The position numbers and the translations under genes are program-made. The notes beneath the pieces were generated by a model, which did not search any database, was not told the DNA's origin, and saw only the letters and a program-made list of their open reading frames with translations. From the NCBI RefSeq assembly GCF_029227915.1, contig NC_079885.1, positions 15,945,001 to 16,009,000 on the forward strand: a stretch of DNA of 64,000 bases. The letters run 5' to 3'. The stretch is from Hydractinia symbiolongicarpus (taxonomy: Eukaryota; Cnidaria; Hydrozoa; Anthoathecata; Hydractiniidae). Below, piece after piece: positions 1 to 11,727 of this stretch. The stretch's first letter is position 1, and each line of letters begins with the position of its first letter.

Positions 1-351
1 TTTCTTTCCCTTCAAAACGGCTACGATCTGGCTGCAATAAATGCGCCACGTCGCAAATCAATGGATTACGAGCGTCAGACAAAGAAAATAGCGATGTAGT
101 TACTTTGCTAATTAACTTTGTCATATGAAAATTAAGTCTGAAAGTACCCTAGATTGCCTTCGTTGGAACTTTTTACCGGAAATCATAAAGCGCATTATTG
201 GTGACAAGAATCGATAGCGCTTAAAAAGAGCTTTCAAATGCACATAAACACGAACTATTTCCGATCACCCAGTCAAGAATTATGATCTTTAAAGTTCGAA
301 CCATTTTCGATGTAATGTGCTAATAAATCGTAGATATCTACCCGCATGTTT
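1..351 (+). other. Partial 5S intergenic spacer at the left edge
   Basis: This is the right part of a standard spacer, beginning in the pyrimidine-rich TTTCTTTCCC segment and running into the gene at 352. Its last 120 bases are the type-2 form, recognisable by ACGAACTATTTCCGATCACC and CTACCCGCATGTTT just before the gene. It holds the TATA-like element at 321-328. I see no other gene in it. Confidence 0.9.
321..328 (+). promoter_or_regulatory. TATA-like upstream element of 5S unit 1 (representative)
   Basis: TAATAAAT lies at -31 to -24 from the gene start and is present at the same distance in nearly every unit. Four units I noted (genes 2, 8, 14 and 27) and the copy at 45849 read TATCAAAT instead. 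A TATA-like box near -25 to -30 is known to assist Pol III transcription of 5S genes in insects, plants and fungi. Its role here is inferred from position and conservation. Confidence 0.6.
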
Positions 352-470
352 GTCTACGACCATACCACGATGAACACACCTGTTCTCGTCCGATCACGGA
401 AGTTAAGCATCGTCGGGCCGGGATAGTACTTGGATGGGGGACCGCCTGGGAACTCCCGGTGTCGTAGGCT
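352..470 (+). rRNA. 5S rRNA gene 1, exact consensus
   Basis: 5S rRNA is part of the large ribosomal subunit, where it binds uL18 and uL5 in the central protuberance. It is made by RNA polymerase III. The gene is 119 nt and co-linear with animal 5S. Positions 1-9 (GTCTACGAC) pair with 110-118 (GTCGTAGGC) as helix I, and CCGGGA at 67-72 pairs with TCCCGG at 103-108 in helix V. Box A, the intermediate element and box C are in place, and TTTTT follows at 477-481. The upstream spacer is type 2. No copy-specific change was seen, so this is a good reference for an active gene. Mature 3' ends may extend a few bases past 470. Confidence 0.98.
401..448 (+). promoter_or_regulatory. Internal control region of 5S gene 1 (representative)
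   Basis: By alignment with the animal 5S layout, box A covers gene positions 50-64 (401-415, AGTTAAGCATCGTCG), the intermediate element 67-72 (418-423) and box C 80-97 (431-448, TGGATGGGGGACCGCCTG). In this family TFIIIA binds this region and recruits TFIIIC, TFIIIB and Pol III. Class B (67, 89), M (79, 85), T92 and D (60, 80, 96) changes fall in or next to these boxes, so they could alter factor binding as well as RNA structure. Confidence 0.8.
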
Positions 471-476
471 ATTGAC

Positions 477-481
477 TTTTT
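477..481 (+). terminator. Primary Pol III terminator of 5S gene 1 (representative)
   Basis: A run of five T on the sense strand sits seven bases after the gene, at positions 126-130, in the context ATTGACTTTTTCACG. T4 or longer runs are the usual Pol III stop. The same run follows most of the 112 genes. It is TATTT in class B and TTCTT in class E. Confidence 0.85.
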
Positions 482-518
482 CACGTTACATTATTTATCA
501 TTACGACTGTGACGTATC

Positions 519-524
519 TTTTTT
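519..524 (+). terminator. Secondary T6 run, possible backup Pol III terminator (representative)
   Basis: Six T at gene positions 168-173 follow the conserved GACTGTGACGTATC. Nearly all units keep a run here, occasionally shortened (for example TTTTAT after the genes at 4902, 9453 and 11728). For genes lacking the primary run this is the next T4+ stop, and it would give a transcript about 50 nt longer than mature 5S. That function is inferred. Confidence 0.5.
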
Positions 525-920
525 ACGCAATAGCCGCTGAGTAAATCAAGTAAGGGACTTGATTAGAAGTTTCTTTCCCTTCAAAACGGCTACGATCTGG
601 CTGCAATAAATGCGCCACGACGCAAATGAATGAATTACGAGCGTCAGACAAAGAAAATGGCGATGTAGTTAATTTGCTAAATAACTTTGTCATATGAAAA
701 TTAAGTCTGAAAGTACCCTAGATTGCCTTCGTTGGAACTTTTTACTGGAAATCTCAAAGCGCATGGTTGTCGTAATTAATGGATAGCGCTTGAAATGAGC
801 TTTCAAATGCACATAAACACGACCTATTTCGGATGATCCAGTCAAGAAATATGACCTTTAAAGTTTAAACCATTTTCGATGTAATGTGCTATCAAATCGT
901 AGATATCTGCCCGTTTGTTT

Positions 921-1039
921 GTCTACGACCATACCACGATGAACACACCTGTTCTCGTCGGATCACGGAAGTTAAGCATCGTCGGGCCGGGATAGTACTT
1001 GGATGGGGGACCGCCTGGGAACTCCCGGTGTCGTAGGCT
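921..1039 (+). rRNA. 5S rRNA gene 2, class G40
   Basis: 119 nt with a single change, C40G in loop C, and a normal T5 terminator. Founder-like example of the G40 class, which usually follows a type-2/consensus unit. Confidence 0.97.
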
Positions 1040-1488
1040 ATTGACTTTTTCACGTTACATTATTTATCATTACGACTGTGACATATCTTTTTTACGCAAT
1101 AGCCGCTGAGTAAATCAAGTAAGGGACGTGATTAGAAGTTTCTTTCCATTCAAAACGGCTACAATCTTGCTGCAATAAATGCGCCACGTCGCAAATGAAT
1201 GGATTACGAGCGTCAGACAAAGAAAATAGCGATGTAGTTACTTTGCTAATTAACTTTGTCATATGAAAATTAAGTCTGCAAGTACCCTAGATTTCCTTCG
1301 TTGGAACTTTTACCGGAAATCTTAAAGCGCATGGTCGTCGTACCGAATCGATAGCGCTGAAAAATAGCTTTCAAATGCACATAAACACGACCTATTTCGG
1401 ATAATCCAGTCAAGAAATATGACCTCTAAACGTTAAACCATTTTCGATGTAATGTGCTAATAAATCGTAGATATCTGCCCGTTTGTTT

Positions 1489-1607
1489 GTCTACGACCAT
1501 ACCACGATGAACACACCTGTTCTCGTCCGATCACGAAAGTTAAGCATCGTCGGGCCGGGATAGTACTTGGATGGGGGACTGCCTGGGAACTCCCGGTGTC
1601 GTAGGCT
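1489..1607 (+). rRNA. 5S rRNA gene 3, class T92 with G48A
   Basis: 119 nt; G48A and C92T. C92T turns the G85-C92 pair of helix IV into G-U, which should be tolerated. T5 terminator intact. Confidence 0.97.
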
Positions 1608-2057
1608 ATTGACTTTTTCACGTTACATTATTTATCATTACGACTGTGACGTATCTTTTTTACGCAATAGCCGCTGAGTAAATCAAGTAAGGGACGTTAT
1701 TAGAAGTTTCTTTCCCTTCAAAACGGCTACGATCTGGCTGCAATAAATGCGCCACGTCGCAAATCAATGGATTACGAGCGTCAGACAAAGAAAATGGCGA
1801 TGTAGTTACTTTGCTAATTAACTTTGTCATATGAAAATTAAGTCTGAAAGTACCCTAGATTGCCTTCGTTGGAACTTTTTACCGGAAATCATAAAGCGCA
1901 TTATTGTTGCCAAGAATCGATAGCGCTTAAAAAGAGCTTTTAAATGCACATAAACACGACCTATTTCGGATGATCCAGTCAAGAAATATGACCTTTAAAG
2001 TTTGAACCATTTTCGATGTAATGTGCTAATAAATCGTAGATATCTGCCCGTTTGTTT

Positions 2058-2176
2058 GTCTACGACCATACCACGATGAACACACCTGTTCTCGTCCGAT
2101 CACGGAAGTTAAGCATCGTCGGGCCGGGATAGTACATGGATAGGGGACCGCCTGGGAACTCCCGGTGTCGTAGGCT
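2058..2176 (+). rRNA. 5S rRNA gene 4, class M
   Basis: 119 nt; T79A and G85A. G85A opposes C92 in helix IV and probably unpairs it. Terminator intact. Confidence 0.96.
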
Positions 2177-2626
2177 ATTGACTTTTTCACGTTACATTAT
2201 TTATCATTACGACTGTGACGTATCTTTTTTACGCAATAGCCGCTGAGTAAATCAAGTAAGGGACGTGATTAGAAGTTTCTTTCACTTCAAAACGGCTACG
2301 ATCTGGCAGCAATAAATGCGCCACGTCGCAAATGAATGGATTACGAGCGTCAGACAAAGAAAATAGCGATGTAGTTAATTTGCTAATTAACTTTGTCATA
2401 TGAAAATTAAGTCTGAAAGTACCCTAGATTGCCTTTGTTGGAACTTTTTACCGGAAATCTTAAAGCGCATGGTTATCGTAATTAATGGATAGCGCTTGAA
2501 ATGAGCTTTCAAATGCACATAAACACGACCTATTTCGGATGATCCAGTCAAGAAATATGACCTTTAAAGTTTGAACCATTTTCGATGTAATGTGCTAATA
2601 AATCGTAGATATCTGCCCGTTTGTTT

Positions 2627-2745
2627 GTCTACGACCATACCACGATGAACACACCTGTTCTCGTCCGATCACGGAAGTTAAGCATCGTCGGGCCGGGATA
2701 GTACATGGATAGGGGACCGCCTGGGAACTCCCGGTGTCGTAGGCT
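2627..2745 (+). rRNA. 5S rRNA gene 5, class M
   Basis: 119 nt; identical in the gene to copy 4 (T79A, G85A), suggesting a local duplication. Terminator intact. Confidence 0.96.
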
Positions 2746-3195
2746 ATTGACTTTTTCACGTTACATTATTTATCATTACGACTGTGACGTATCTTTTTTA
2801 CGCAATAGCCGCTGAGTAAATCAAGTAAGTGACGTGATTAGAAGTTTCTTTCACTTCAAAACGGCTACGATCTGGCAGCAATAAATGCGCCACGTCGCAA
2901 ATGAATGGATTACGAGCGTCAGACAAAGAAAATAGCGATGTAGTTAATTTGCTAATTAACTTTGTCATATGAAAATTAAGTCTGAAAGTACCCTAGATTG
3001 CCTTTGTTGGAACTTTTTACCGGAAATCTTAAAGCGCATGGTTATCGTAATTAATGGATAGCGCTTGAAATGAGCTTTCAAATGCACATAAACACGACCT
3101 ATTTCGGATGATCCAGTCAAGAAATATGACCTTTAAAGATTAAACCATTTTCGATGTAATGTGCTAATAAATCGTAGATATCTGCCCGTTTGTTT

Positions 3196-3314
3196 GTCTA
3201 CGACCATACCACGATGAACACACCTGTTCTCGTCGGATCATGGAAGTTAAGCATCGTCGGGCCGGGATAGTACTTGGATGGGGGACCGCCTGGGAACTCC
3301 CGGTGTCGTAGGCT
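3196..3314 (+). rRNA. 5S rRNA gene 6, class G40 with C46T
   Basis: 119 nt; C40G and C46T, the second a CpG-type transition. The same pair recurs at 4902, 9453 and 43574. Terminator intact. Confidence 0.96.
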
Positions 3315-3764
3315 ATTGACTTTTTCACGTTACATTATTTATCATTACGACTGTGACATATCTTTTTTACGCAATAGCCGCTGAGTAAATCAATTAAGGG
3401 ACGTGATTAGAAGTTTCTTTCCATTCAAAACGGCTACAATCTTGCTGCAATAAATGCGCCACGTCGCAAATGAATGGATTACGAGCGTCAGACAAAGAAA
3501 ATAGCGATGTAGTTACTTTGCTAATTAACTTTGTCATATGAAAATTAAGTCTGAAAGTACCCTAGATTGCCTTCGTTGGAACTTTTTACCGGAAATCTTA
3601 AAGCGCATTATTGTCGTAAAGAATCCATAGCGCTTAAAAAGAACTTTCAAATGCACATAAACACGAACTATTTCCGATCACCCAGTCAAGAATTATGATC
3701 TTTAAAGTTCGAACCATTTTCGATGTAATGTGCTAATAAATCATAGATATCTACCCGTATGTTT

Positions 3765-3883
3765 GTCTACGACCATACCACGATGAACACAGCTGTTCTC
3801 GTCCGATCACGGAAGTTAAGCATCGTCGGGCCGGGATAGTACTTGGATGGGGGACCGCCTGGGAACTCCCGGTGTCGTAGGCT
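3765..3883 (+). rRNA. 5S rRNA gene 7, near consensus, type-2 spacer
   Basis: 119 nt; only C28G differs from consensus. Upstream spacer is type 2 and the downstream spacer has the ACTTGATT form that accompanies it. Terminator intact. Confidence 0.96.
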
Positions 3884-4333
3884 ATTGACTTTTTCACGTT
3901 ACATTATTTATCATTACGACTGTGACGTATCTTTTTTACGCAATAGCCGCTGAGTAAATCAAGTAAGGGACTTGATTAGAAGTTTCTTTCCCTTCAAAAC
4001 GGCTACGATCTGGCTGCAATAAATGCGCCACGACGCAAATGAATGAATTACGAGCGTCAGACAAAGAAAATGGCGATGTAGTTAATTTGCTAAATAACTT
4101 TGTCATATGAAAATTAAGTCTGAAAGTACCCTAGATTGCCTTCGTTGGAACTTTTTACTGGAAATCTTAAAGCGCATGGTTGTCGTAATTAATGAATAGC
4201 GCTTGAAATGAGCTTTCAAATGCACATAAACACGACCTATTTCGGATGATCCAGTCAAGAAATATGACCTTTAAAGTTTAAACCATTTTCGATGTAATGT
4301 GCTATCAAATCGTAGATATCTGCCCGTTTGTTT

Positions 4334-4452
4334 GTCTACGACCATACCACGATGAACACACCTGTTCTCGTCGGATCACGGAAGTTAAGCATAGTCGGGC
4401 CGGGATAGTACTTGGATGGGGGACCGCCTGGGAACTCCCGGTGTCGTAGGCT
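4334..4452 (+). rRNA. 5S rRNA gene 8, class G40 with C60A
   Basis: 119 nt; C40G and C60A, the latter inside box A. The same pair occurs at 7747. Terminator intact. Confidence 0.96.
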
Positions 4453-4901
4453 ATTGACTTTTTCACGTTACATTATTTATCATTACGACTGTGACGTATC
4501 TTTTTTACGCAATAGCCGCTGAGTAAATCAAGTAAGGGACGTGATTAGAAGTTTCTTTCCATTCAAAACGGCTACAATCTGGCTGTAATAAATGCGCCAC
4601 GTCGCAAATCAATGGATTACGAGCGTCAGACAAAGAAAATGTCGATGTAGTTACTTTGCTAATTAACTTTGTCATATGAAAATTAAGTCTGCAAGTACCC
4701 TAGATTTCCTTCGTTGGAACTTTTACCGGAAATCTTAAAGCGCATGGTTGTCTTACCGAATCGATAGCGCTGAAAAAGAGCTTTCAAATGCACATAAACA
4801 CGACCTATTTCGGATGATCCAGTCAAGAAATATGACCTTTAAAGATTAAACCATTTTCGATGTAATGTGCTAATAAATCGTAGATATCTGCCCGTTTGTT
4901 T

Positions 4902-5020
4902 GTCTACGACCATACCACGATGAACACACCTGTTCTCGTCGGATCATGGAAGTTAAGCATCGTCGGGCCGGGATAGTACTTGGATGGGGGACCGCCTGGG
5001 AACTCCCGGTGTCGTAGGCT
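4902..5020 (+). rRNA. 5S rRNA gene 9, class G40 with C46T
   Basis: 119 nt; same gene changes as copy 6. The downstream T6 run is interrupted to TTTTAT, which also removes a minus-strand stop codon and opens a chance reading frame in the spacer. Confidence 0.96.
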
Positions 5021-5470
5021 ATTGACTTTTTCACGTTACATTATTTATCATTACGACTGTGACATATCTTTTATACGCAATAGCCGCTGAGTAAATCAAG
5101 TAAGGGACGTGATTAGAAGTTTCTTTCCATTCAAAACGGCTACAATCTTGCTGCAATAAATGCGCCACGTCGCAAATGAATGGATTACGAGCGTCACACA
5201 AAGAAAATGGCGATGTAGTTACTTTGCTAATTAACTTTGTCATATGAAAATTAAGTCTGAAAGTACCCTAGATTGCCTTCGTTGGAACTTTTTACCGGAA
5301 ATCATAAAGCGCATTATTGTTGACAAGAATCGATAGCGCTTAAAAAGAGCTGTCAAATGCACATAAACACGACCTATTTCGGATGATCCAGTCAAGAAAT
5401 ATGACCTTTAAAGTTTGAACCATTTTCGATGTAATGTGCTAATAAATCGTAGATATCTGCCCGTTTGTTT

Positions 5471-5589
5471 GTCTACGACCATACCACGATGAACACACCT
5501 GTTCTCGTCCGATCACGGAAGTTAAGCATCGTCGGGCCGGGATAGTACTTGGATAGGGGACCGCCTGGGAACTCCCGGTGTCGTAGGCT
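5471..5589 (+). rRNA. 5S rRNA gene 10, G85A only
   Basis: 119 nt; carries G85A of class M without T79A, so it looks like a conversion or recombination intermediate. Terminator intact. Confidence 0.96.
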
Positions 5590-6039
5590 ATTGACTTTTT
5601 CACGTTACATTATTTATCATTACGACTGTGACGTATCTTTTTTAGGCAATAGCCGCTGAGTAAATCAAGTAAGGGACGTGATTAGAAGTTTCTTTCACTT
5701 CAAAACGGCTACGATCTAGCAGCAATAAATGCGCCACGTCGCAAATGACTGGATTACGAACGTCAGACAAAGAAAATGGCGATGTAGTTAATTTGCTAAT
5801 TAACTTTGTCATATGAAAATTAAGTCTGAAAGTACCCTAGATTGCCATCGTTGGAACTTTTTACCGGAAATCATAAAGCGCATTATTGTTAAAAAGAATC
5901 GATAGCGCTTAAAAAGAGCTTTCAAATGCACATAAACACGACCTATTTCGGATGATCCAGTCAAGAAATATGACCTTTAAAGTTTGAACCATTTTCGATG
6001 TAATGTGCTAATAAATCGTAGATATCTGCCCGTTTGTTT

Positions 6040-6158
6040 GTCTACGACCATACCACGATGAACACACCTGTTCTCGTCCGATCACGGAAGTTAAGCATCG
6101 TCGGGCCGGGATAGTACATGGATAGGGGACCGCCTGGGAACTCCCGGTGTCGTAGGCT
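6040..6158 (+). rRNA. 5S rRNA gene 11, class M
   Basis: 119 nt; T79A and G85A. Terminator intact. Confidence 0.96.
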
Positions 6159-6608
6159 ATTGACTTTTTCACGTTACATTATTTATCATTACGACAGTGA
6201 CGTATCTTTTTTAGGCAATAGCCGCTGAGTAAATCAAGTAAGCGACGTGATTAGAAGTTTCTTTCACTTCAAAACGGCTACGATCTGGCAGCAATAAATG
6301 CGCCACGTCGCAAATGAATGGATTACGAGCGTCAGACAAAGAAAATAGCGATGTAGTTAATTTGCTAATTAACTTTGTCATATGAAAATTAAGTCTGAAA
6401 GTACCCTAGATTGCCTTTGTTGGAACTTTTTACCGGAAATCTTAAAGCGCATAGTTATCGTAATTAATGGATAGCGCTTGAAATGAGCTTTCAAATGCAC
6501 ATAAACACGACCTATTTCGGATGATCCAGTCAAGAAATATGACCTTTAAAGTTTAAACCATTTTCGATGTAATGTGCTAATAAATCGTAGATATCTGCCC
6601 GTTTGTTT

Positions 6609-6727
6609 GTCTACGACCATACCACGATGAACACACCTGTTCTCGTCCTATCACGGAAGTTAAGCATCGTCGGGTCGGGATAGTACTTGGATGGGGCACC
6701 GCCTGGGATCTTCCGGTGTCGTAGGCT
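6609..6727 (+). rRNA. 5S rRNA gene 12, class B, primary terminator broken
   Basis: 119 nt; G41T plus the full B set C67T, G89C, A101T and C104T. T127A makes the primary terminator TATTT at 6734-6738. C67T and C104T leave G-U pairs in helix V, so the RNA could still fold. This is the leftmost B copy. Confidence 0.93.
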
Positions 6728-6733
6728 ATTGAC

Positions 6734-6738
6734 TATTT
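6734..6738 (+). terminator. Broken primary terminator of class B (representative)
   Basis: TATTT replaces TTTTT at positions 126-130 after gene 12. The same T127A change follows 24 genes in all. The next T4+ run is about 40 bp further on. Confidence 0.75.
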
Positions 6739-7177
6739 CACGTTACATTATTTATCATTACGACTGTGACGTATCTTTTTTACGCACTAGCCGCTGAGTA
6801 AATCAAGTAAGGGACGTGATTAGCAGTTGTTTTCCCTTCAAAACGGCTACGATCTAGCAGCAATAAATGCGCCACGTCGCAAATGACTGGATTACGAGCG
6901 TCACACAAAGAAAATGGCGATGTAGTTACTTTGCTAATTAACTTTGTCATATGAAAATTAAGTCTGAAAGTACCCTAGATTGCCTTCGTTGGAACTTTTT
7001 ACCGGAAATCAGAAAGCGCATTATTGGTGACAAGAATCGATAGCGCTTAAAAAGAGCTTTCAAATGCACATAAACACGACCTATTTCGGGTGATCCAGTC
7101 AAGAAATATGACCTTTAAAGTTTGAACCATTTTCGATGTAATGTGCTAATAAATCGTAGATATCTGCCCGTTTGTTT

Positions 7178-7296
7178 GTCTACGACCATACCACGATGAA
7201 CACACCTGTTCTCGTCCGATCACGGAAGTTAAGCATCGTCGGGCCGGGATAGTACTTGGATGGGGGACCGCCTGGGAACTCCCGGTGTCGTAGGCT
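7178..7296 (+). rRNA. 5S rRNA gene 13, exact consensus
   Basis: 119 nt with no change from consensus and an intact T5. Its upstream spacer is the common type, but the downstream spacer has the ACTTGATT form seen after type-2 units. Confidence 0.98.
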
Positions 7297-7746
7297 ATTG
7301 ACTTTTTCACGTTACATTATTTATCATTACGACTGTGACGTATCTTTTTTACGCAATAGCCGCTGAGTAAATCAAGTAAGGGACTTGATTAGAAGTTTCT
7401 TTCCCTTCAAAACGGCTATGATCTGGCTGCAATAAATGCGCCACGACGCAAATGAATGAATTACGAGCGTCAGACAAAGAAAATGGCGATGTAGTTAATT
7501 TGCTAATTAACTTTGTCATATGAAAATTAAGTCTGAAAGTACCCTAGATTGCCTTCGTTGGAACTTTTTACTGGAAATCTTAAAGCGCATGGTTGTCGTA
7601 ATTAATGGATAGCGCTTGAAATGAGCTTTCAAATGCACATAAACACGACCTATTTCGGATGATCCAGTCAAGAAATATGACCTTTAAAGTTTAAACCATT
7701 TTCGATGTAATGTGCTATCAAATCGTAGATATATGCCCGTTTGTTT

Positions 7747-7865
7747 GTCTACGATCATACCACGATGAACACACCTGTTCTCGTCGGATCACGGAAGTTA
7801 AGCATAGTCCGGCCGGGATAGTACTTGGATGGGGGACCGCCTGGGAACTCCCGGTGTCGTAGGCT
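7747..7865 (+). rRNA. 5S rRNA gene 14, class G40, four changes
   Basis: 119 nt; C9T (G-U possible in helix I), C40G, C60A and G64C in box A. Related to copy 8. Possibly impaired in TFIIIA binding; terminator intact. Confidence 0.94.
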
Positions 7866-8314
7866 ATTGACTTTTTCACGTTACATTATTTATCATTACG
7901 ACTGTGACATATCTTTTTTACGCAATAGCCGCTGAGTAAATCAAGTAAGGGACGTGATTAGAAGTTTCTTTCCATTCAAAACGGCTACAATCTTGCTGCA
8001 ATAAATGCGCCACGTCGCAAATGAATGGATTACGAGCGTCAGACAAAGAAAATAGCGATGTAGTTACTTTGCTAATTAACTTTGTCATATGAAAATTAAG
8101 TCTGCAAGTACCCTAGATTTCCTTCGTTGGAACTTTTACCGGAAATCTTAAAGCGCATGGTCGTCGTACCGAATTGATAGCGCTTAAAAAGAGCTTTCAA
8201 ATGCACATAAACACGACCTATTTCGGATAATCCAGTCAAGAAATATGACCTTTAAACGTTAAACCATTTTTGATGTAATGTGCTAATAAATCGTAGATAT
8301 CTGCCCGTTTGTTT

Positions 8315-8433
8315 GTCTACGACCATACCACGATGAACACACCTGTTCTCGTCCGATCACGAAAGTTAAGCATCGTCGGGCCGGGATAGTACTTGGATGG
8401 GGAACTGCCTGGGAACTCCCGGTGTCGTAGGCT
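8315..8433 (+). rRNA. 5S rRNA gene 15, class T92 with G48A and G89A
   Basis: 119 nt; G48A, G89A and C92T. Terminator intact. Follows a G40 gene, as copy 3 does. Confidence 0.95.
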
Positions 8434-8883
8434 ATTGACTTTTTCACGTTACATTATTTATCATTACGACTGTGACGTATCTTTTTTACGCAATAGCCGC
8501 TGAGTAAATCAAGTAAGGAACGTTATTAGAAGTTTCTCTCCCTTCAAAACGGCTACGATCTGACTGCAATAAATGCGCCACGTCGCAAATCAATGGATTA
8601 CGAGCGTCAGACAAAGAAAATGGCGATGTAGTTACTTTGCTAATTAACTTTGTCATATGAAAATTAAGTCTGAAAGTACCCTAGATTGCCTTCGTTGGAA
8701 CTTATTACCGGAAATCATAAAGCGCATTATTGTTGACAAAAATCGATAGCGCTTAAAAAGAGCTTTCAAATGCACATAAACACGACCTATTTCGGATGAT
8801 CCAGTCAAGAAATATGACCTTTAAAGTTTGAACCATTTTCGATGTAATGTGCTAATAAATCGTAGATATCTGCCCGTTTGTTT

Positions 8884-9002
8884 GTCTACGACCATACCAC
8901 GATGAACACACCTGTTCTCGTCCGATCACGGAAGTTAAGCATCGTCGGGCCGGGATAGTACATGGATAGGGGACCGCCTGGGAACTCCCGGTGTCGTAGG
9001 CT
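8884..9002 (+). rRNA. 5S rRNA gene 16, class M
   Basis: 119 nt; T79A and G85A. Terminator intact. Confidence 0.96.
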
Positions 9003-9452
9003 ATTGACTTTTTCACGTTACATTATTTATCATTACGACTGTGACGTATCTTTTTTACGCAATAGCCGCTGAGTAAATCAAGTAAGGGACGTGACTAGAA
9101 GTTTCTTTCACTTCAAAACGGCTACGATCTGGCAGCAATAAATGCGCCACGTCGCAAATGAATGGATTACGAGCGTCAGACAAAGAAAATAGCGATGTAG
9201 TTAATTTGCTAATTAACTTTGTCATATGAAAATTAAGTCTGAAAGTACCCTAGATTGCCTTTGTTGGAACTTTTTACCGGAAATCTTAAAGCGCATGGTT
9301 ATCGTAATTAATGGATAGCGCTTGAAATGAGCTTTCAAATGCACATAAACACGACCTATTTCGGATGATCCAGTCAAGAAATATGACCTTTAAAGATTAA
9401 ACCATTTTCGATGTAATGTGCTAATAAATCGTAGATATCTGCCCGTTTGTTT

Positions 9453-9571
9453 GTCTACGACCATACCACGATGAACACACCTGTTCTCGTCGGATCATGG
9501 AAGTTAAGCATCGTCGGGCCGGGATAGTACTTGGATGGGGGACCGCCTGGGAACTCCCGGTGTCGTAGGCT
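9453..9571 (+). rRNA. 5S rRNA gene 17, class G40 with C46T
   Basis: 119 nt; C40G and C46T. The left edge of the 2275-bp duplication falls inside its 3' third, near 9542. Downstream run is TTTTAT, as in copy 9. Confidence 0.96.
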
Positions 9572-10020
9572 ATTGACTTTTTCACGTTACATTATTTATC
9601 ATTACGACTGTGACATATCTTTTATACGCAATAGCCGCTGAGTAAATCAAGTAAGGGACGTGATTAGAAGTTTCTTTCCATTCAAAACGGCTACAATCTT
9701 GCTGCAATAAATGCGCCACGTCGCAAATGAATGGATTACGAGCGTCCGACAAAGAAAATAGCGATGTAGTTACTTTGCTAATTAACTTTGTCATATGAAA
9801 ATTAAGTCTGAAAGTACCCTAGATTTCCTTCGTTGGAACTTTTACCGGAAATCTTAAAGCGCATGGTCGTCGTACCGAATCGATAGCGCTGAAAAAGAGC
9901 TTTCAAATGCACATAAACACGACCTATTTCGGATAATCCAGTCAAGAAATATGACCTTTAAACTTTAAACCATTTTCGATGTAATGTGCTAATAAATTGT
10001 AGATATCTGCCCGTTTGTTT

Positions 10021-10139
10021 GTCTACGACCATACCACGATGAACACACCTGTTCTCGTCCGATCACGGAAGTTAAGCATCGTCGGGCCAGGATAGTACTT
10101 GGATGGGGGACTGCCTGGGAACTCCCGGTGTCGTAGGCT
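10021..10139 (+). rRNA. 5S rRNA gene 18, class T92 with G69A
   Basis: 119 nt; G69A (mismatch with C106 in helix V, CpG type) and C92T. Duplicated as copy 22, 2275 bp downstream. Confidence 0.95.
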
Positions 10140-10589
10140 ATTGACTTTTTCACGTTACCTTATTTATCATTACGACTGTGACGTATCTTTTTTACGCAAT
10201 AGCCGCTGAGTAAATCAAGTAAGGAACGTTATTAGAAGTTTCTTTCCTTTCAAAACGGCTACGATCTGGCTGCAATAAATGCGCCACGTCGCAAATCAAT
10301 GGATTACGAGCGTCAGACAAAGAAAATGGCGATGTAGTTACTTTGCTAATTAACTTTGTCATATGAAAATTAAGTCTGAAAGTACCCTAGATTGCCTTCG
10401 TTGGAACTTTTTACCGGAAATCATAAAGCGCATTATTATTGACAAGAATCGATAGCGCTTAAAAAGAGCTTTCAAATGCACATAAACACGACCTATTTCG
10501 GATGATCCAGTCAAGAAATATGACCTTTAAAGTTTGAACCATTTTCGATGTAATGTGCTAATAAATCGTAGATATCTGCCCGTTTGTTT

Positions 10590-10708
10590 GTCTACGACCA
10601 TACCACGATGAACACACCTGTTCTCGTCCGATCACGGAAGTTAAGCATCGTCGGGCCGGGATAGTACTTGGATGGGGGACTGCCTGGGAACTCCCGGTGT
10701 CGTAGGCT
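10590..10708 (+). rRNA. 5S rRNA gene 19, class T92
   Basis: 119 nt; C92T only. The flank reads ATAGAC instead of ATTGAC before an intact T5. Duplicated as copy 23. Confidence 0.97.
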
Positions 10709-11158
10709 ATAGACTTTTTCACGTTACATTATTTATCATTACGACTGTGACGTATCTTTTTTACGCAATAGACGCTGAGTAAATCAAGTAAGGGACGTGA
10801 TTAGAAGTTTCTTTCCTTTCAAAACGGCTACGATCTGGCTGCAATAAATGCGCCACGTCGCAAATCAATGGATTACGAGCGTCAGACAAAGAAAATGGCG
10901 ATGTAGTTACTTTGCTAATTAACTTTGTCATATGAAAATTAAGTCTGAAAGTACCCTAGATTGCCTTTGTTGGAACTTTTTACCGGAAATCTTAAAGCGC
11001 ATGGTTATCGTAATTAATGGATAGCGCTTGAAATGAGCTTTCAAATGCACATAAACACGACCTATTTCGGATGATCCAGTCAAGAAATATGACCTTTAAA
11101 GTTTAAACCATTTTCGATGTAATGTGCTAATAAATCGTAGATATCTGCCCGTTTGTTT

Positions 11159-11277
11159 GTCTACGACCATACCACGATGAACACACCTGTTCTCGTCCGA
11201 TCACGGAAGTTAAGCATCGTCGGGCCGGGATAGTACATGGATAGGGGACCGCCTGGGAACTCCCGGTGTCGTAGGCT
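11159..11277 (+). rRNA. 5S rRNA gene 20, class M
   Basis: 119 nt; T79A and G85A, with the ATAGAC flank and intact T5. Duplicated as copy 24. Confidence 0.96.
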
Positions 11278-11727
11278 ATAGACTTTTTCACGTTACATTA
11301 TTTATCATTACGACTGTGACGTATCTTTTTTAGGCAATAGCCGCTGAGTAAATCAAGTAAGGGACGTGATTAGAAGTTTCTTTCACTTCAAAACGGCTAC
11401 GATCTGGCAGCAATAAATGCGCCACGTCGCAAATGAATGGATTACGAGCGTCAGACAAAGAAAATAGCGATGTAGTTAATTTGCTAATTAACTTTGTCAT
11501 ATGAAAATTAAGTCTGAAAGTACCCTAGATTGCCTTTGTTGGAACTTTTTACCGGAAATCTTAAAGCGCATGGTTATCGTAATTAATGGATAGCGCTTGA
11601 AATGAGCTTTCAAATGCACATAAACACGACCTATTTCGGATGATCCAGTCAAGAAATATGACCTTTAAAGTTTAAACCATTTTCGATGTAATGTGCTAAT
11701 AAATCGTAGATATCTGCCCGTTTGTTT

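Larger units (their letters stand above)
471..920 (+). other. Representative intergenic spacer (450 bp), standing for all 112
   Basis: Every gap between genes is a spacer of 448-450 bp like this one. In order it holds the T5 terminator, the T6 run, an AT-rich middle with CATATG and a pyrimidine tract, and a short hypervariable segment after AAAGCGCAT (about 150-180 bp before the next gene). The TATA-like promoter region follows. The hypervariable segment has several alternative forms, such as TTATTGTTGACAAG, GGTTGTCGTAATTAATGG and GGTCGTCGTACCGAATC. I found no open reading frame conserved across units, tRNA, snRNA or spliced-leader gene on either strand. Confidence 0.85.

Noticed and set aside
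471-920. A spliced-leader RNA, U snRNA or tRNA in the spacer, as 5S units carry in some animals.
   Set aside because: I found no convincing Sm site next to a stem, no leader followed by a GT donor in a plausible RNA, and no tRNA cloverleaf on either strand. AACTTTTTA in the spacer is only a weak Sm-like match.
5031-5243. A 70-codon minus-strand open frame in the spacer, repeated at 9582-9794 and 11857-12069.
   Set aside because: It is ordinary spacer. The frame is open only because the T6 run is TTTTAT in these units, changing a TAA stop to TAT. In most of the other units the same frame is closed, and two of the three copies are one tandem duplication.
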